A DNA stretch of 64,000 nucleotides from Ostrinia nubilalis (lineage: Eukaryota; Arthropoda; Insecta; Lepidoptera; Crambidae). This document shows, in pieces, positions 10,532 to 19,498 of this stretch (positions are counted from its first letter, which is position 1; every line of letters starts with the position of its first letter). The notes beneath the pieces are model-generated. The model did not search any database. It saw only the letters and a list, made by a program, of their open reading frames with translations, and was not told where the DNA came from. A program made the translations under genes and the position numbers. The stretch covers positions 12,170,001-12,234,000 of the forward strand of contig NC_087108.1 of the NCBI RefSeq assembly GCF_963855985.1. The letters are read 5' to 3'.

Positions 10532-10650
10532 TTCCGCGATAAAGAGAGCGATGGCGATGGCGCGTGACAGCGCAGGCGCCGGCCCTGGCTGCCATTTTAG
10601 AAACGTTCACGTTGGTAGTTTGCTTATTATATCTTATTTAATGTAAGTAT
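10532..10650. repeat. GC-rich dispersed repeat, copy 2 (empty Helitron site)
   Basis: Same segment as 8481-8590, but continuous across the Helitron insertion point (10641/10642). This copy is the natural empty-site control. Confidence 0.9.
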
Positions 10651-10705
10651 TTATTGTATTTGATTGAAAAAGAGGCTGACAAAGGTGACTGAGCTAGTTT
10701 CTCAA

Positions 10706-10965
10706 GCCCGCAATCACAAACATTACTATGAGGTCTCACAGTGCGCGTGGCGTCCATCATCATTTCGGGACAGCATTATGGGCTGGTGCTGAGAAGATGT
10801 GACAGAAAACTTATACCCAAATTCACAAACGATGCTTGCTTAAGTGAAGTAGTTAGAAAATCGAACGCACAGCGTTTAATAGAGCTCTGTGATTGGTTCG
10901 TGTGTGATCCTGTGCGTCCACGTGCACTGTGAGACCTTATAGTAATATTTGTGAATACGTGCGTG
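10706..10965. mobile_element. rearranged MITE-1 pair with an inverted LINE-tail piece
   Basis: The left part (10706-10750) is a forward MITE-1 end. The stretch 10773-10805 is the exact inverse of LINE-tail sequence at 10338-10370, and 10812-10965 is a nearly full MITE-1 in reverse orientation. The unit looks like the 10.0-10.4 kb unit with an internal inversion between MITE copies. Confidence 0.75.
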
Positions 10966-11110
10966 AGTTTCTTCCGCCACTTCTTCTCTGCAACAGCCCA
11001 TATGTTGTCCCGCCCGAAGTGGACTCGAAGTGGTGGTACCTAGATAAGCTATTTGAGACATGTACACGCGCCCTGGAAAGGGCCTGAGGACTGAATAAAA
11101 AACTGAATAA

Positions 11111-11593
11111 AGAGTTCTTTAGCGAAGACTATGTCTCTGTAAAGTTAGTGTAAAATGATCCTCAGCTCGATGGACCGACGACCTCAAGAAGTGCTGGCAG
11201 TGGATGCATAAGGATTACAGAATATACTTAGTTTCCTTTTTATTATTCAAAACCACAATTTTCCACCAAAAAACTAATTCAAACGCAAACAGCCAGAACT
11301 ATCATTAAAACCGAACTATTAACGACAGATGAAAACAACATCCAAAGCCATTCAGCCATAATTGCAGCCGGTCGGTACAGCGGTCATTCCCAATTACAGG
11401 GTGCTCGTAAAACCCGCCCTCCGATATAAAACACCCTGTATATCGGTGTATCGGTTGTCGTTGCGGCTTTCAATTTGTGATGTTAACGGCTCGGTAGTTA
11501 ATTGTAGATTGGGAGTACAAATATATCTAGTTTTACGTATGATAGTACAAAACTGTAGTTTACATACTTTTTTGGGTCCAATACAGTAATATA
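11111..11593. other. unique DNA with a short RTE-like scrap
   Basis: The stretch 11160-11215 (agctcgatggaccgacgacc and following) resembles the RWTDDL segment of RTE stubs but is too short and diverged for a firm call. The rest is unremarkable. cagggtg/caccctg near 11396 and 11434 is a short inverted pair. Confidence 0.4.
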
Positions 11594-11795
11594 CGTTCGA
11601 TCATTTCAGCCAAGTGACGTCCACTGCTGGACAAAGGCCTCCCTCACGGAATTCCATAGCGACCGGTCCTATGCTACTCGCATCCTTTCTTCTGCCAGCG
11701 ACCTTCACCAGATCGTCGGTCCACCTAGTGGGGGGCATGCCCACGCTACGTCTGCAGGCCGGTGGTCGCCACTCGAGAACTTTTCTGGCCCAACG
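11594..11795 (-). mobile_element. RTE-b 3' stub with TSD
   Basis: Reverse-orientation 202-bp copy. The tail (cgttcga) is at the left, followed by gacgtccactgctggacaaa, agatcgtcggtccacctagt and the gccactcgagaacttttct end. It is flanked by acagtaatata (11583-11593) and acagtagtata (11796-11806), an 11-bp duplication with one difference. Confidence 0.9.
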
Positions 11796-11806
11796 ACAGT
11801 AGTATA

Positions 11807-12719
11807 AGTATTAGAACACAATAATTCTGTTTAAAGTTTCATGGAAAAGGGATAAATTCGAACTAATTCCATTGATTTAAACCAATGTTACAAAAGACAC
11901 CTTTTACCCGTAAAAATCTTTCTTAAACTTTTTTCATAGTAATAGGTAAAGCAAATAAGTTTTTATGAAAGAAGTAGGTACATAGGTATAGCCTAGATGA
12001 CTGCATATTATTATCAAAAATGATTAGCTTTTAATATTTAGAGAGATGCCAAATACGTTTTGAAATAAAGGTTGGCTCCAAAAGGCTTCAACTCAAACCA
12101 ACTATCCAACCATTGTTCGCGTAACATTTTTAAAGCCTTCCCTAAGGTCATCCAAATATCGAAGGTTCAAAATGGCGTGGCCGATAACTATCATTGTCCC
12201 TCTGCTCAATTGCCCGTGAGATCACCTAACCAAGCGGAAAACACCCTCATGCCTTTTTGCTAATATGAACGCTGCGAGCGACCACTCGAAGTTTGGAGCT
12301 GGGTGTTTGGTTGGATTCTGAAGCAAATAAAATAGAATTTTACAGTTATTTGGACTTAATGGGGTTTCAAGGCCTTTTTAAGAAATTACGTATTGTCTCT
12401 TTTCTATTTCGTTCCACAAATGCGTATTTGTAAGTTTCCAAAATAATATACGGCAAGATTTCAAAATCCTAAACTGTAAAGCTAAAGAAAAAAATATAGT
12501 GTCTAATACAGACAGCTTACAAAATTATAGAAAGAGCTTTGTTCACGAATTCCACCATTTCTTTCAATGCTTTGAAGTAGCAACTAACTATTTCACGTAT
12601 GAAGCAATTCAAATTCAAATTCTTTATTCTATTTCACAAATTAGATTCTCAAGCCTGACTCTTGGCTTAAAGGACTTTAATGCACTATTATCACACACGG
12701 TAGAAGAATACATCAGAAT
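11807..12719. other. unique AT-rich DNA
   Basis: No exon or RNA signal recognised. The stretch 12606-12660 (attcaaattcaaattctttattc) is a diverged LINE-tail family D scrap. ORFs of 63 and 85 codons have no recognisable motif. Confidence 0.45.
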
Positions 12720-12730
12720 CATTTCTTTTT

Positions 12731-12967
12731 ACATGGCACATAGCTCGTATAGCTGATGTCCGCTGGGGCAGGAAAGTTCTTGAGTGGCGACCACGAGCCG
12801 GAAGACGTAGCGTGGGCAGGCCTCACACTAGGTGGACCGACGATCTGGTGAAGGTCGCGGGAGGTTCCTGGATGCGAGCGGCGCAGGACCGGTCTTTGTG
12901 GAAATCCTTGGGGGAGGCCTTTGTCCAGCAGTGGACGTCTTTCGGCAGAAACGAACGAACGAACGAA
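12731..12967 (+). mobile_element. RTE-b 3' stub with TSD and intact GAAC tail
   Basis: A 237-bp copy encoding, in one frame, GRPHTRWTDDLVKVAGG followed by W.RAAQDRSLWKSLGEAFVQQW and a stop, then a gaacgaacgaacgaac tail. It is flanked by the perfect 11-bp repeat catttcttttt at 12720-12730 and 12968-12978. ORFs of 69-92 codons on both strands are frames of this one stub. Confidence 0.92.
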
Positions 12968-13336
12968 CATTTCTTTTTGTTTCACGTCCAAAGTCACAGT
13001 GGTCTTCGAAAAGGGTCAGAGCTGCCCTTTACTGTCTTTAGGGCTGGCACTGATGTCTTACGATGTTCGGTTCCTCCCTAACTTAATTACGCTACTGCCC
13101 GTTTGTGTAGCAATACAAGGTAAACGATTTGTTAACATGCTTAATATGTTGTGAAAGAACCTTTTTTCAATTGGAAACCTTACCTTTGTCTGTCGAATTA
13201 ACAACAATGTTATGTGATTATCAATAATAGGGCCACGAGGAACTAGACTTTCTGATGGTCTTACTAGTAAGACAAATTAATAGGACTACGAGGAAACAGG
13301 GGCATTTGTGTTTGAGCAAATGGAGGTAAGATAGCC

Positions 13337-13395
13337 AGTCAAATTCAAAGTCAAAATTTCTTTATTTGCATAGACTACATAGGTATTTAAATATG
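13337..13395 (-). repeat. LINE 3'-tail-like repeat, family D fragment
   Basis: Carries caaattcaaagtcaaaattt and ctttatttgcatagac, shared with copies at 43652 and 62444. Only the distal tail is present. A SINE-1 scrap, ggtaagatagccagtc, lies immediately left at 13324. Confidence 0.55.
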
Positions 13396-13559
13396 TATGT
13401 ACAGACGACAGCACATCAGGCTATACATTTTCGTTGCAAAGTCGCCCTTATCGCTACTACGTAAGATACCACAGTGTTTACGTTGACGTGCTGTCGACTG
13501 TACTTATAGACATCATGGTTTGTGGCGTTAATTGAATTGTGTTTTTTCATATTATTAAA

Positions 13560-13650
13560 GTGTCTAAAAATCTGTAAGGTATGGTATATTTGTTTATATC
13601 CGTTATCTGGTGCCCATAGTATCTACAAGCTTTGCTTAGTTCGGGACTAT
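13560..13650 (+). mobile_element. SINE-2 3' fragment
   Basis: tatttgtttatatccgttat, gtgcccatagtatctacaag and ctttgcttagttcgggact match the middle and tail of the full SINE-2 at 22137-22415. The tRNA-like head is missing. Confidence 0.7.
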
Positions 13651-13668
13651 TTATAGTATTAACTAATA

Positions 13669-13810
13669 GACTAAGAGCTAGTGAACGCCAGACCTACGTC
13701 ATTTTATAAAAGCTGAAAGTTTGTCAGCGTATGCTCCCAATATAGGATAAGTATAATGTTGGTGAATCAAGAAGTTACTAAGTAGGTCTGGCGTTCACCA
13801 GCTCTTAGTC
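13669..13810. mobile_element. 142-bp TA-flanked MITE
   Basis: Terminal inverted repeats of about 29 bp with a single mismatch: gactaagagctagtgaacgc and its continuation against the reverse complement of the right end. The element is flanked on both sides by TA (13667-13668 and 13811-13812), the Tc1/mariner target. The 84-base interior is non-coding. Confidence 0.9.
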
Positions 13811-13914
13811 TAAAGCTATTTATTTATTTAAAGTCTCACTTTCTCGATCAAAAACGTAAAACTTGTATAATTTCGACCTCGACGGGTCTCAAATGGAGTC
13901 AAGTCGAAGGGTTC

Positions 13915-14045
13915 CAATTAACAAACATTAGCTAAGAGACCGTGTTCCGAATATTTTTACGCGCTGTGCCAACAATCCGTCGTCGTTGATAAGAAAAGTT
14001 CGTGGACGAATGGGCGCTAAGAACGCGCTTTGAAACGGACTTTTA
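13915..14045. promoter_or_regulatory. CpG-rich unique segment (candidate regulatory DNA)
   Basis: GC and CpG content are well above the flanks (for example tttacgcgctgtgccaacaa, caatccgtcgtcgttg, gggcgctaagaacgcgcttt), and it matches no repeat in the window. Non-coding. It could be a conserved regulatory element or a decayed repeat; composition is the only evidence. Confidence 0.2.
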
Positions 14046-14137
14046 ATCTAACTTGTTTTACTCTGCCTAATGGATGTAACGTTACCTATAATTGTGATTT
14101 GTATATTTTACTCATACCTAACAGTTACTTAGATTAT

Positions 14138-14225
14138 TAGGGTCGAGGAAAGTACCTGGACGCGAGCAGCGCAGGAGCATCCTCGGTGTGGAGGCCCTTT
14201 TCCAGCAGCGGACGTACAACTGGTA
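14138..14225 (+). mobile_element. decayed RTE-b 3' fragment
   Basis: gtcgaggaaagtacctggac, gcgagcagcgcaggagca and ccttttccagcagcggacgt align with the KVAG..WM.AAQ….VQQW end of RTE-b stubs, with several indels. The tail is lost. Confidence 0.7.
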
Positions 14226-14988
14226 CATACAACTACAACAGCTTACTTTTTTACTTGGATACGATAAATGTATAAAACTCATAAAAAACTCATAAAACTC
14301 ATTCATATCTGCAAATAGGCTTTAAAAAAGCACTTTTATATAATTTTTATGAATGTTTTTTAACAAGTGGTTAAAGTTAAGTTAAAGGCTGATTGGTTTA
14401 ATAGACCACCACGGGTAGTCATTATGATGAGTCTTAGTTTTGAATCCAAAAGGATTCTTTAGGTGATATGCACGTGTCAAAATTATTTTAAATTGAATTA
14501 GATGAAGGCTGACTTTGGCGAAAAAAAATTCGCTATCTAACAAAAACAAAAAAAATGTTTTCTTTTTAAAAAAAGGTTGCCATGGTAACATTGGCAACGT
14601 CTTATTTTGGTCCAGCGCCATTTTAGAACCCCTAATAGATGCAGCGAGACCCTTTGACATCGAGTAACGTATTTAAATTCATAGTCTTATGAAGTTAGCC
14701 GCCGCGGGGAGGGCGGGGCGTGACTGTACACTTTTTGGCTTCGGATAAGCTGGATCGCCAGTGAGGCTGAGGTGGGAAAGGTGGTAAGTCACAAAGAAAT
14801 GTTTTTGAAAATCACTTTTTTTGCTTTTTTTTTCCAAATTTTGTAAGTATTCTTTTTTTCTATAAAGAGGTGTCATGAGTTACTATCAAAGACTATGACT
14901 GTAACCAGAGAGATAATCATTTTGGCTGTGAGGCTCGTAATTCATTGATTTGTTGAATTTTGAGTCATAAAAGAGTTCTTTGGTTAAC
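14226..14988. other. unique DNA plus a LINE-tail scrap
   Basis: The stretch 14305-14340 (atctgcaaataggctttaaa) resembles the reverse of LINE-tail family B. A GC-rich patch lies at 14697-14745. Otherwise nothing was recognised; the 92-codon minus-strand ORF is low-complexity Phe/Lys. Confidence 0.45.
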
Positions 14989-15180
14989 TGTGTCCAAATC
15001 GGCGTTTCTTCTCAGCACTTGCCATAATGTTTGTCTCGAAGCGCTGGTAGGGCCCAAAAGATAAGTAGAGATGTAAAGTGCTCCATAAGGGCTACCTTTT
15101 TTTAATTACTATATTTTGACGTTCATAAGTGCCACTAGTGGTCTAAATTGAATAAAATATTTTTGATTTGATTTGATCTG
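14989..15180 (+). repeat. LINE 3'-tail-like repeat, family C (copy 2)
   Basis: Same segments as 2852-2986, extended to the end: gtggtctaaattgaataaaa and then tttttgatttgatttgat. The AATAAA followed by (TTGAT)n supports a non-LTR retrotransposon 3' terminus. Confidence 0.7.
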
Positions 15181-15269
15181 TAACCGTTTTAACCACTAAA
15201 TTTTTCCTAGAATGCTAGATTAATCAAATGAAGAACACCTAGTGTTTGGTTTGATTTACGAACGAGAAA

Positions 15270-15335
15270 TATTTTTTTTATGGGACAGGAGGCAAACGAG
15301 CAGACAGATCACCTGATGGTAAGTTTGTAAGCAAA
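15270..15335 (+). repeat. repeat E (gcaaacgagcagac type), copy 1
   Basis: atgggacaggaggcaaacga, gcagacagatcacctgatgg, then taag. Related copies are at 16327-16375 and 38453-38575, the last being the longest. This is a familiar lepidopteran repeat; class not assigned. Confidence 0.65.
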
Positions 15336-15499
15336 TTGTGTAATAAATAGTTGATTGCGTGCACGCCAAGCTGTACCCGTTTGATTTACCGTGCTAAAAT
15401 GACACGGAAGCTTTCAATAATTACCTAACTATTCATGCTTTAAAAATAAGTTATCTGTCCAAATTCAAATTTCGTTCATAACTTACCCGGTTTCGCCAC

Positions 15500-15610
15500 C
15501 AGGCCTCTCCTCAGAAGGAGTTAAAACGCTATAGTTCGTGTCGCAGCATAAATTACGGCGCCAACCGACGCGCATTTTATCGCGCTCCCGACTCAAGATC
15601 AACGGTATCC
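15500..15610. promoter_or_regulatory. CpG-rich unique segment (candidate regulatory DNA)
   Basis: Contains ggcgccaaccgacgcgcatt and tttatcgcgctcccgactca in otherwise AT-rich surroundings, and no repeat match within the window. Composition only. Confidence 0.2.
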
Positions 15611-15720
15611 ATCGTTATACTTATAATAGGAAAACTTCAGTTACTCGATTATAGATTATAAAGAAGAAATGAGTGATAGATACTAGGTTATTACTATTTA
15701 CTACTTATTATACATAGACT

Positions 15721-15858
15721 GGTCGCCCCAGGCAAACTTGGCGGCGCACTGTAGCGGACGAGGTGAAGAAGATCGGCAAGACTTGGAGCGAGATCAAACG
15801 CGAAGCTCAAGACCGAACGCGATGGAGGACTGTTGTGGACGCCCTCTGCCCCATCTAG
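15721..15858 (+). pseudogene. C-terminal fragment of a second non-LTR reverse transcriptase
   Basis: A 45-codon open frame ending in TAG. Its residues read GRPRQTWRRTVADEVKKIG and then TWSEIKREAQDRTRWR, ending ALCPI. The TWRR….GKTW…..AQDR..WR pattern is the usual extreme C-terminus of RTE/RTEX-like and related non-LTR reverse transcriptases. Everything upstream of this tail is missing, so the copy is 5'-truncated and dead. A near-identical copy with a 5-base deletion is at 47608-47745. An RTE-b stub abuts at 15875. Confidence 0.75.
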
Positions 15859-15874
15859 GGGACTAGGACCTATA

Positions 15875-15982
15875 GACTGGTGAAGGTCGCGGAAAGCACC
15901 TGGATGCCGGCAGTGCAGGACCGGTCGTTGTAGAAATCTTTGGGGGAGGCCTTTGTCCAGCAGTGGACGTTATTTGGCAATC
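15875..15982 (+). mobile_element. RTE-b 3' stub
   Basis: gactggtgaaggtcgcggaa, gcaggaccggtcgttgtaga and ggcctttgtccagcagtgga match the end of RTE-b. An in-frame stop in place of the Trp codon (gtag) marks decay. No tail or TSD is clear. Confidence 0.75.
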
Positions 15983-16131
15983 ACTGAAAAAGGTGCTGAA
16001 AAGTATCGGGGTAGAGTGCGAGCTAGGCAAGTAAAGAATGCTCAAAAAATCAATAAGTTTTCAATCAACTGTAAAAGATTTTCAGTTGCTCTGAAACTGA
16101 AAATGCAAAGATTGACTGATTTGGCAAAATA

Positions 16132-16322
16132 GTGACGTCATCAGCTTGTATTGCCATACAAAATAATTTTCATATAAACTCTACTATGTGGCCATGAACC
16201 GGAGAAAATGTATCTACTGTATTATTTATATCTATGTATGTATTTTATTCAAGTAGGTTTTAAGAGCTGTCATGACGCGATCCTTCTATAGATTATGTTT
16301 GGCGAAACGCTGATGACGTCAC
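16132..16322. mobile_element. 191-bp TA-flanked MITE with CRE motif in both termini
   Basis: The left terminus gtgacgtcatcagc and the right terminus gctgatgacgtcac are perfect inverted repeats. TA flanks both sides (16130-16131, 16323-16324). Each terminus contains the perfect palindrome TGACGTCA, the classical CREB/ATF site. The interior is non-coding. Confidence 0.9.
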
Positions 16323-16326
16323 TATC

Positions 16327-16375
16327 TTTTTTTTATGGAGGACAGGAGGTAAACGAGCAGATGGATCATCTGATA
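16327..16375 (+). repeat. repeat E, copy 2
   Basis: ttttttatggaggacaggag, gtaaacgagcagatggatca and tctgat match repeat E. It directly abuts the TA-flanked MITE. Confidence 0.6.
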
Positions 16376-16840
16376 GCCAATAATCATAATTCAACCGAGT
16401 GTAAGTATTAGAAAAAAATAAACGTATATAGTTAGAAGTTCCTTAATTATTAACGTTTGTTCCACCATCAAGCAAACAGAAAAGTGGGAACGTTCGTCGG
16501 AACACGCAAGTGATCGATACATTGTCCACAATTTGCGGTGTACAACCACATTAAAACAACTATAGATGGATGAACCTTAAGTCTTCAGCTTAGAGCTTAA
16601 GTTGGCGGTGTATTTGAGGAGCACTGTACAGTCGGACGCATTTTCTTTTACGATCGCAACCGTGTTTACGTGCTCCACGAAGATATGGTCGATTGCGTTG
16701 AGGTGCGAAATATTGGAGGTTATGGATATGGCAAGTCTAATTATCTTTTTTGCACTTAACTGGCACTCTATTCACTTTTCGAGATAATAAGAAAGAAAAA
16801 TCTTCAGTTATATTATGTTTATTCAAGTGGGTAATAATAG

Positions 16841-17104
16841 ATGATTAGCAAGCTGAAGTGGCAATGGGCAGGGCACATAGGACGCAGAACTGACGGCAGG
16901 TGGGGCAGCAAGGTTCTGGAGTGGAGGCCACGTACCGGAAAAGGCAGCGTGGGACGTCCACCCACAAGGTGGACCGATGACCTGATAAAGGTAGCAGGAA
17001 GCCGCTGGATGCAGGCCGCTACCAACTGTGCGATGTGGAAGTCATTGGGGGTGGCCTATGTTCAACAGTGGACGTCCATTGGCTGAAATGATGATGATGA
17101 TGAT
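16841..17104 (+). mobile_element. RTE-a 3' stub, longest open C-terminus in the window
   Basis: An 81-codon open frame (16844-17086) reads KLKWQWAGHIGRRTDGRW, then VLEWRPRTGKGSVGRPPTRW, then TDDLIKVAG, ending VQQWTSIG and a stop. This is the C-terminal region of RTE-type endonuclease/reverse-transcriptase polyproteins. It ends in gaaatgatgatgatgatgat, the tail type that defines RTE-a here. It is 5'-truncated, with no RT catalytic domain. A 7-base duplication, aataata, is the best TSD candidate but is weak. Confidence 0.88.
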
Positions 17105-17434
17105 GAATAATAAAAAAAAACTTCCTCTGCCTTGAGTTTCAATAAGAATGTGGCACTTCATACGGACTTCATGATGATGTTTTGTTTCATTTGACTAACC
17201 TCATTACGTTACGAACACATCATTTTATATTGTTTTAGTTGGCTTAGTTTATTTGTTTACTTTTACATAAAGAAGGAAGTGTCAAAGAATCTTCTGATAT
17301 TTTTCAAGGGTTAATCCAAAAAAGGACAGACTAAATGGGACAGTTAACCAAAACCGTCGAAGTTTTCTAATGAATTTTGACTTTTATAAGCAGAGACACA
17401 AGTTTATGGAATTCGGGCTCATCTCCCATATTGT
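17105..17434. other. AT-rich DNA downstream of the candidate exon
   Basis: If the minus-strand exon at 17435-17616 is real, this is its 3' untranslated or downstream region. An AATAAA hexamer on the minus strand lies at 17253-17248, about 180 bases past the stop. Confidence 0.3.
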
Positions 17435-17616
17435 TTAATAGTCTGTTCTTAAATACCACATCCACTTCCAACAGTATTTCGCACATCCGCACCAGCTAAT
17501 AGCAATCGTAGTTGGGCCCGTAAACACATCCGCTGTTATTGGGCCGGATAACGCGCGCTCTGTGGCCCCACCAGACACCGAATCAATTACAAGTGTAGTG
17601 GCTTTGGAACTACTTG
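17435..17616 (-). CDS. candidate 3'-terminal coding exon, unknown protein
   Basis: On the minus strand a strong 3' splice-site context, a ~40-base pyrimidine-rich tract ending tttttttcag, precedes 182 bases of open frame ending in TAA (17437-17435). The exon would start in the second base of a codon (phase 1 intron) and encode about 59 residues: a Ser/Thr/Gly-rich part (SSSKATTLVIDSVSGGATE, then ALSGPITADVFTGPTTIAI) and a Cys/Trp-rich C-terminus (SWCGCAKYCWKWMWYLRTDY). GC is higher than in the flanks and it matches no repeat in the window. I do not recognise the family. No upstream exon is identified. It could be a chance ORF behind a T-rich tract or a relic. Confidence 0.4.
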
Positions 17617-18080
17617 CTGAAAAAAAGGAACAAAATAGATAGGAGCAGGAGGAGCACACGCATACATGCATAGACAACGCTTTCGGATACGATATCGCCA
17701 ATAATCACAAACCAGTCTAAACCAGTGCGAGCGAATGCCGCCCGCTTGAGACGCGTCTGTGTGCGTATGTAAAATGAAGTACTACTTCTGGTACTATCTA
17801 TTTTGTGAAAAAGGGATAATGGCAGGGATCAAACAGTTGTTAAAGGTTGATATTGATGGATAGGTAACACTACTCAGTAAGACAATTGAGTTATAGTTGT
17901 TCCAATTCACGAAGGCGAGTGAGCATTACATGTGTGGTGGCTCGCTACTGTTCGTTTTTTTAAAGTTTGGGCCACAAAATAACACTGTACCTATCTACAT
18001 CTTTCTGGATTCTTAACTAGCAGTATCACACACCATGGTGAGAAGCCCATTAAATCAGCTTCACGCAACTGACGAGTAAC
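17617..18080. other. unique DNA; possible intron
   Basis: Upstream (minus-strand sense) of the candidate exon; the pyrimidine-rich tract occupies 17619-17660. No second exon with matching splice sites could be picked out. Confidence 0.3.
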
Positions 18081-18316
18081 TTGATAATTCGATTTTATAC
18101 AAATTGGTCAACGGTGCTTTTGACTGCCCTAACCTGCTCTCAAAAGTTAATCTAAACGTTCCCTATAAGTTGCCTAGGATATCCCGATACAACTTGTTTG
18201 CGACCAGGAGCTCCAAATCAAATCTAGGTCTGTTTTCCCCTTTAAATAGAATGTTTAATCAATACAATGCTCTGTCTAGGTCCAATAATGTTAATGTTGA
18301 TATTTTTTTTCCTTAG
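18081..18316 (+). pseudogene. Jockey/CR1-type LINE reverse transcriptase C-terminus
   Basis: An open frame of about 78 codons to a TAG reads SILYKLVNGAFDCPNLLSK, then NLNVPYKLPRISRYNLF, then LFSPLNRMFNQYNALS. The pattern FLYKL.NG.IDCP.LL…..NVP….R…LF……..SPL.RM…YN is the C-terminal region after the RT domain in Jockey/R1/CR1-type elements. Everything 5' is missing. The first residue is not an initiator; the frame is open from the truncation point. Confidence 0.75.
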
Positions 18317-18538
18317 TTTACGTAAATACAAGTCCACATGCTTGGACAAATCTCACCGATTTGAACAAGCATAGGGACTTCTTTACACCATATTAAATAT
18401 TTTCAGTTTTTAACCCCTAATTGCTGTTGCTTTAGTCTCTAACGCATGATGTTTTCACCTATAATTAAGTTTGCATTTAACAAGTGTCATTTTTTATAGT
18501 TACTTTTGTGAAGCCTCAATGTAACCTTGTTGGTGTTC
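18317..18538 (+). repeat. 3' untranslated region of the LINE copy
   Basis: Non-coding sequence between the RT stop codon and the simple-repeat tail. agtaac at 18075-18080 and 18748-18753 is a possible 6-base target-site duplication of the whole copy. Confidence 0.5.
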
Positions 18539-18748
18539 AAATAAATAAATAAATAAATAAATGAATGAATGAATGAATGAATGAATGAATGAATGAATGA
18601 ATGAATGAATGAATGAATGAATGAATGAATGAATGAATGAATGAATGAATGAATGAATGAATGAATGAATGAATGAATGAATGAATGAATGAATGAATGA
18701 ATGAATGAATGAATGAATGAATAAATAAATAAATAAATAAATAAATAA
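18539..18748. repeat. AAAT/GAAT microsatellite, about 210 bp
   Basis: Three blocks: ~6 AAAT units at the left, a core of ~39-40 pure GAAT units (about 18563-18720), then ~7 AAAT units at the right. It sits where the LINE poly-tetranucleotide tail should be. The minus-strand frames read as Phe-Ile-His-Ser repeats and are not genes. Confidence 0.98.
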
Positions 18749-18753
18749 GTAAC

Positions 18754-19380
18754 CACTCATGCAGTTACTATACTACAGAGTGAAATTTAAATCGTTGGCA
18801 TCCCTTTAAAAAACACAGGTATAAGAGAAATCCAATGTGCTCATTGCATCAGTTTACTTTCAACCCATTCCTATAATTAATCATACTGAAATTAAAATTT
18901 CAACAGAATGTGATAACTATTAGTTACTAAGATAATAATATAGCTTTTCCTCTATGATGGGGGCTATTCCGTAGTCATTGCCCCACTAAAACCAAAACAA
19001 GCCAAGCAATCCCCTTCGATTCCCATCACACTTCCTTATTTACAGACAAGCAGCTATGGCTCATAATAATAATTATGAGTATAATCATAAAATACAGGGT
19101 GTCATTATTTTTATATGTCGTAAAACTCCTGATGAGACATCCATTTCGAAGGCTGTACGTTGTATTGATGGGCCCATCTTATTTAGATTAAGGGTACTGC
19201 AACACTTTTATTGCTGTGTAAGAGGATTTAGTTTTGCCGGTCACGAAATTATGATTATGATTATGGATATTATGATTGATGAAGAACTAATTATAGTAAG
19301 AGCTATAGAATGATGGATAACTACAAATGGTTATAGTATTATATTTACTTTTAAAACAATGAGTGCCTACTCCAATATTT
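18754..19380. other. unique DNA
   Basis: No gene recognised. An 85-codon ORF (19056-19313) starts in an acagggtgtcattatttt stretch that resembles transposon-terminus sequence, but no partner terminus was found. A short gattatgattatggatatta run is at 19251-19280. Confidence 0.4.
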
Positions 19381-19498
19381 AAGGCTGGGTTGCACCTTCT
19401 TACTTTAACTGCAACAAACGTCAAAAGTCTGTCAAACTCCATTCAAAAACACCCGTTATGGTAGTTACAGCTAAAGTATTATGGTGCAACCCAGCCTT
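19381..19498. mobile_element. 118-bp MITE (MITE-2), copy 1
   Basis: Terminal inverted repeats aaggctgggttgcacc and ggtgcaacccagcctt are perfect over 16 bases. The interior has gacaaacgtcaaaa-type sequence. A second, more diverged copy is at 37593-37712. No clear target-site duplication. Confidence 0.85.

Noticed and set aside
18487..18760. Phe-Ile-His-Ser repeat proteins of 86-89 codons (minus strand)
   Set aside because: Pure translation of the AAAT/GAAT microsatellite.
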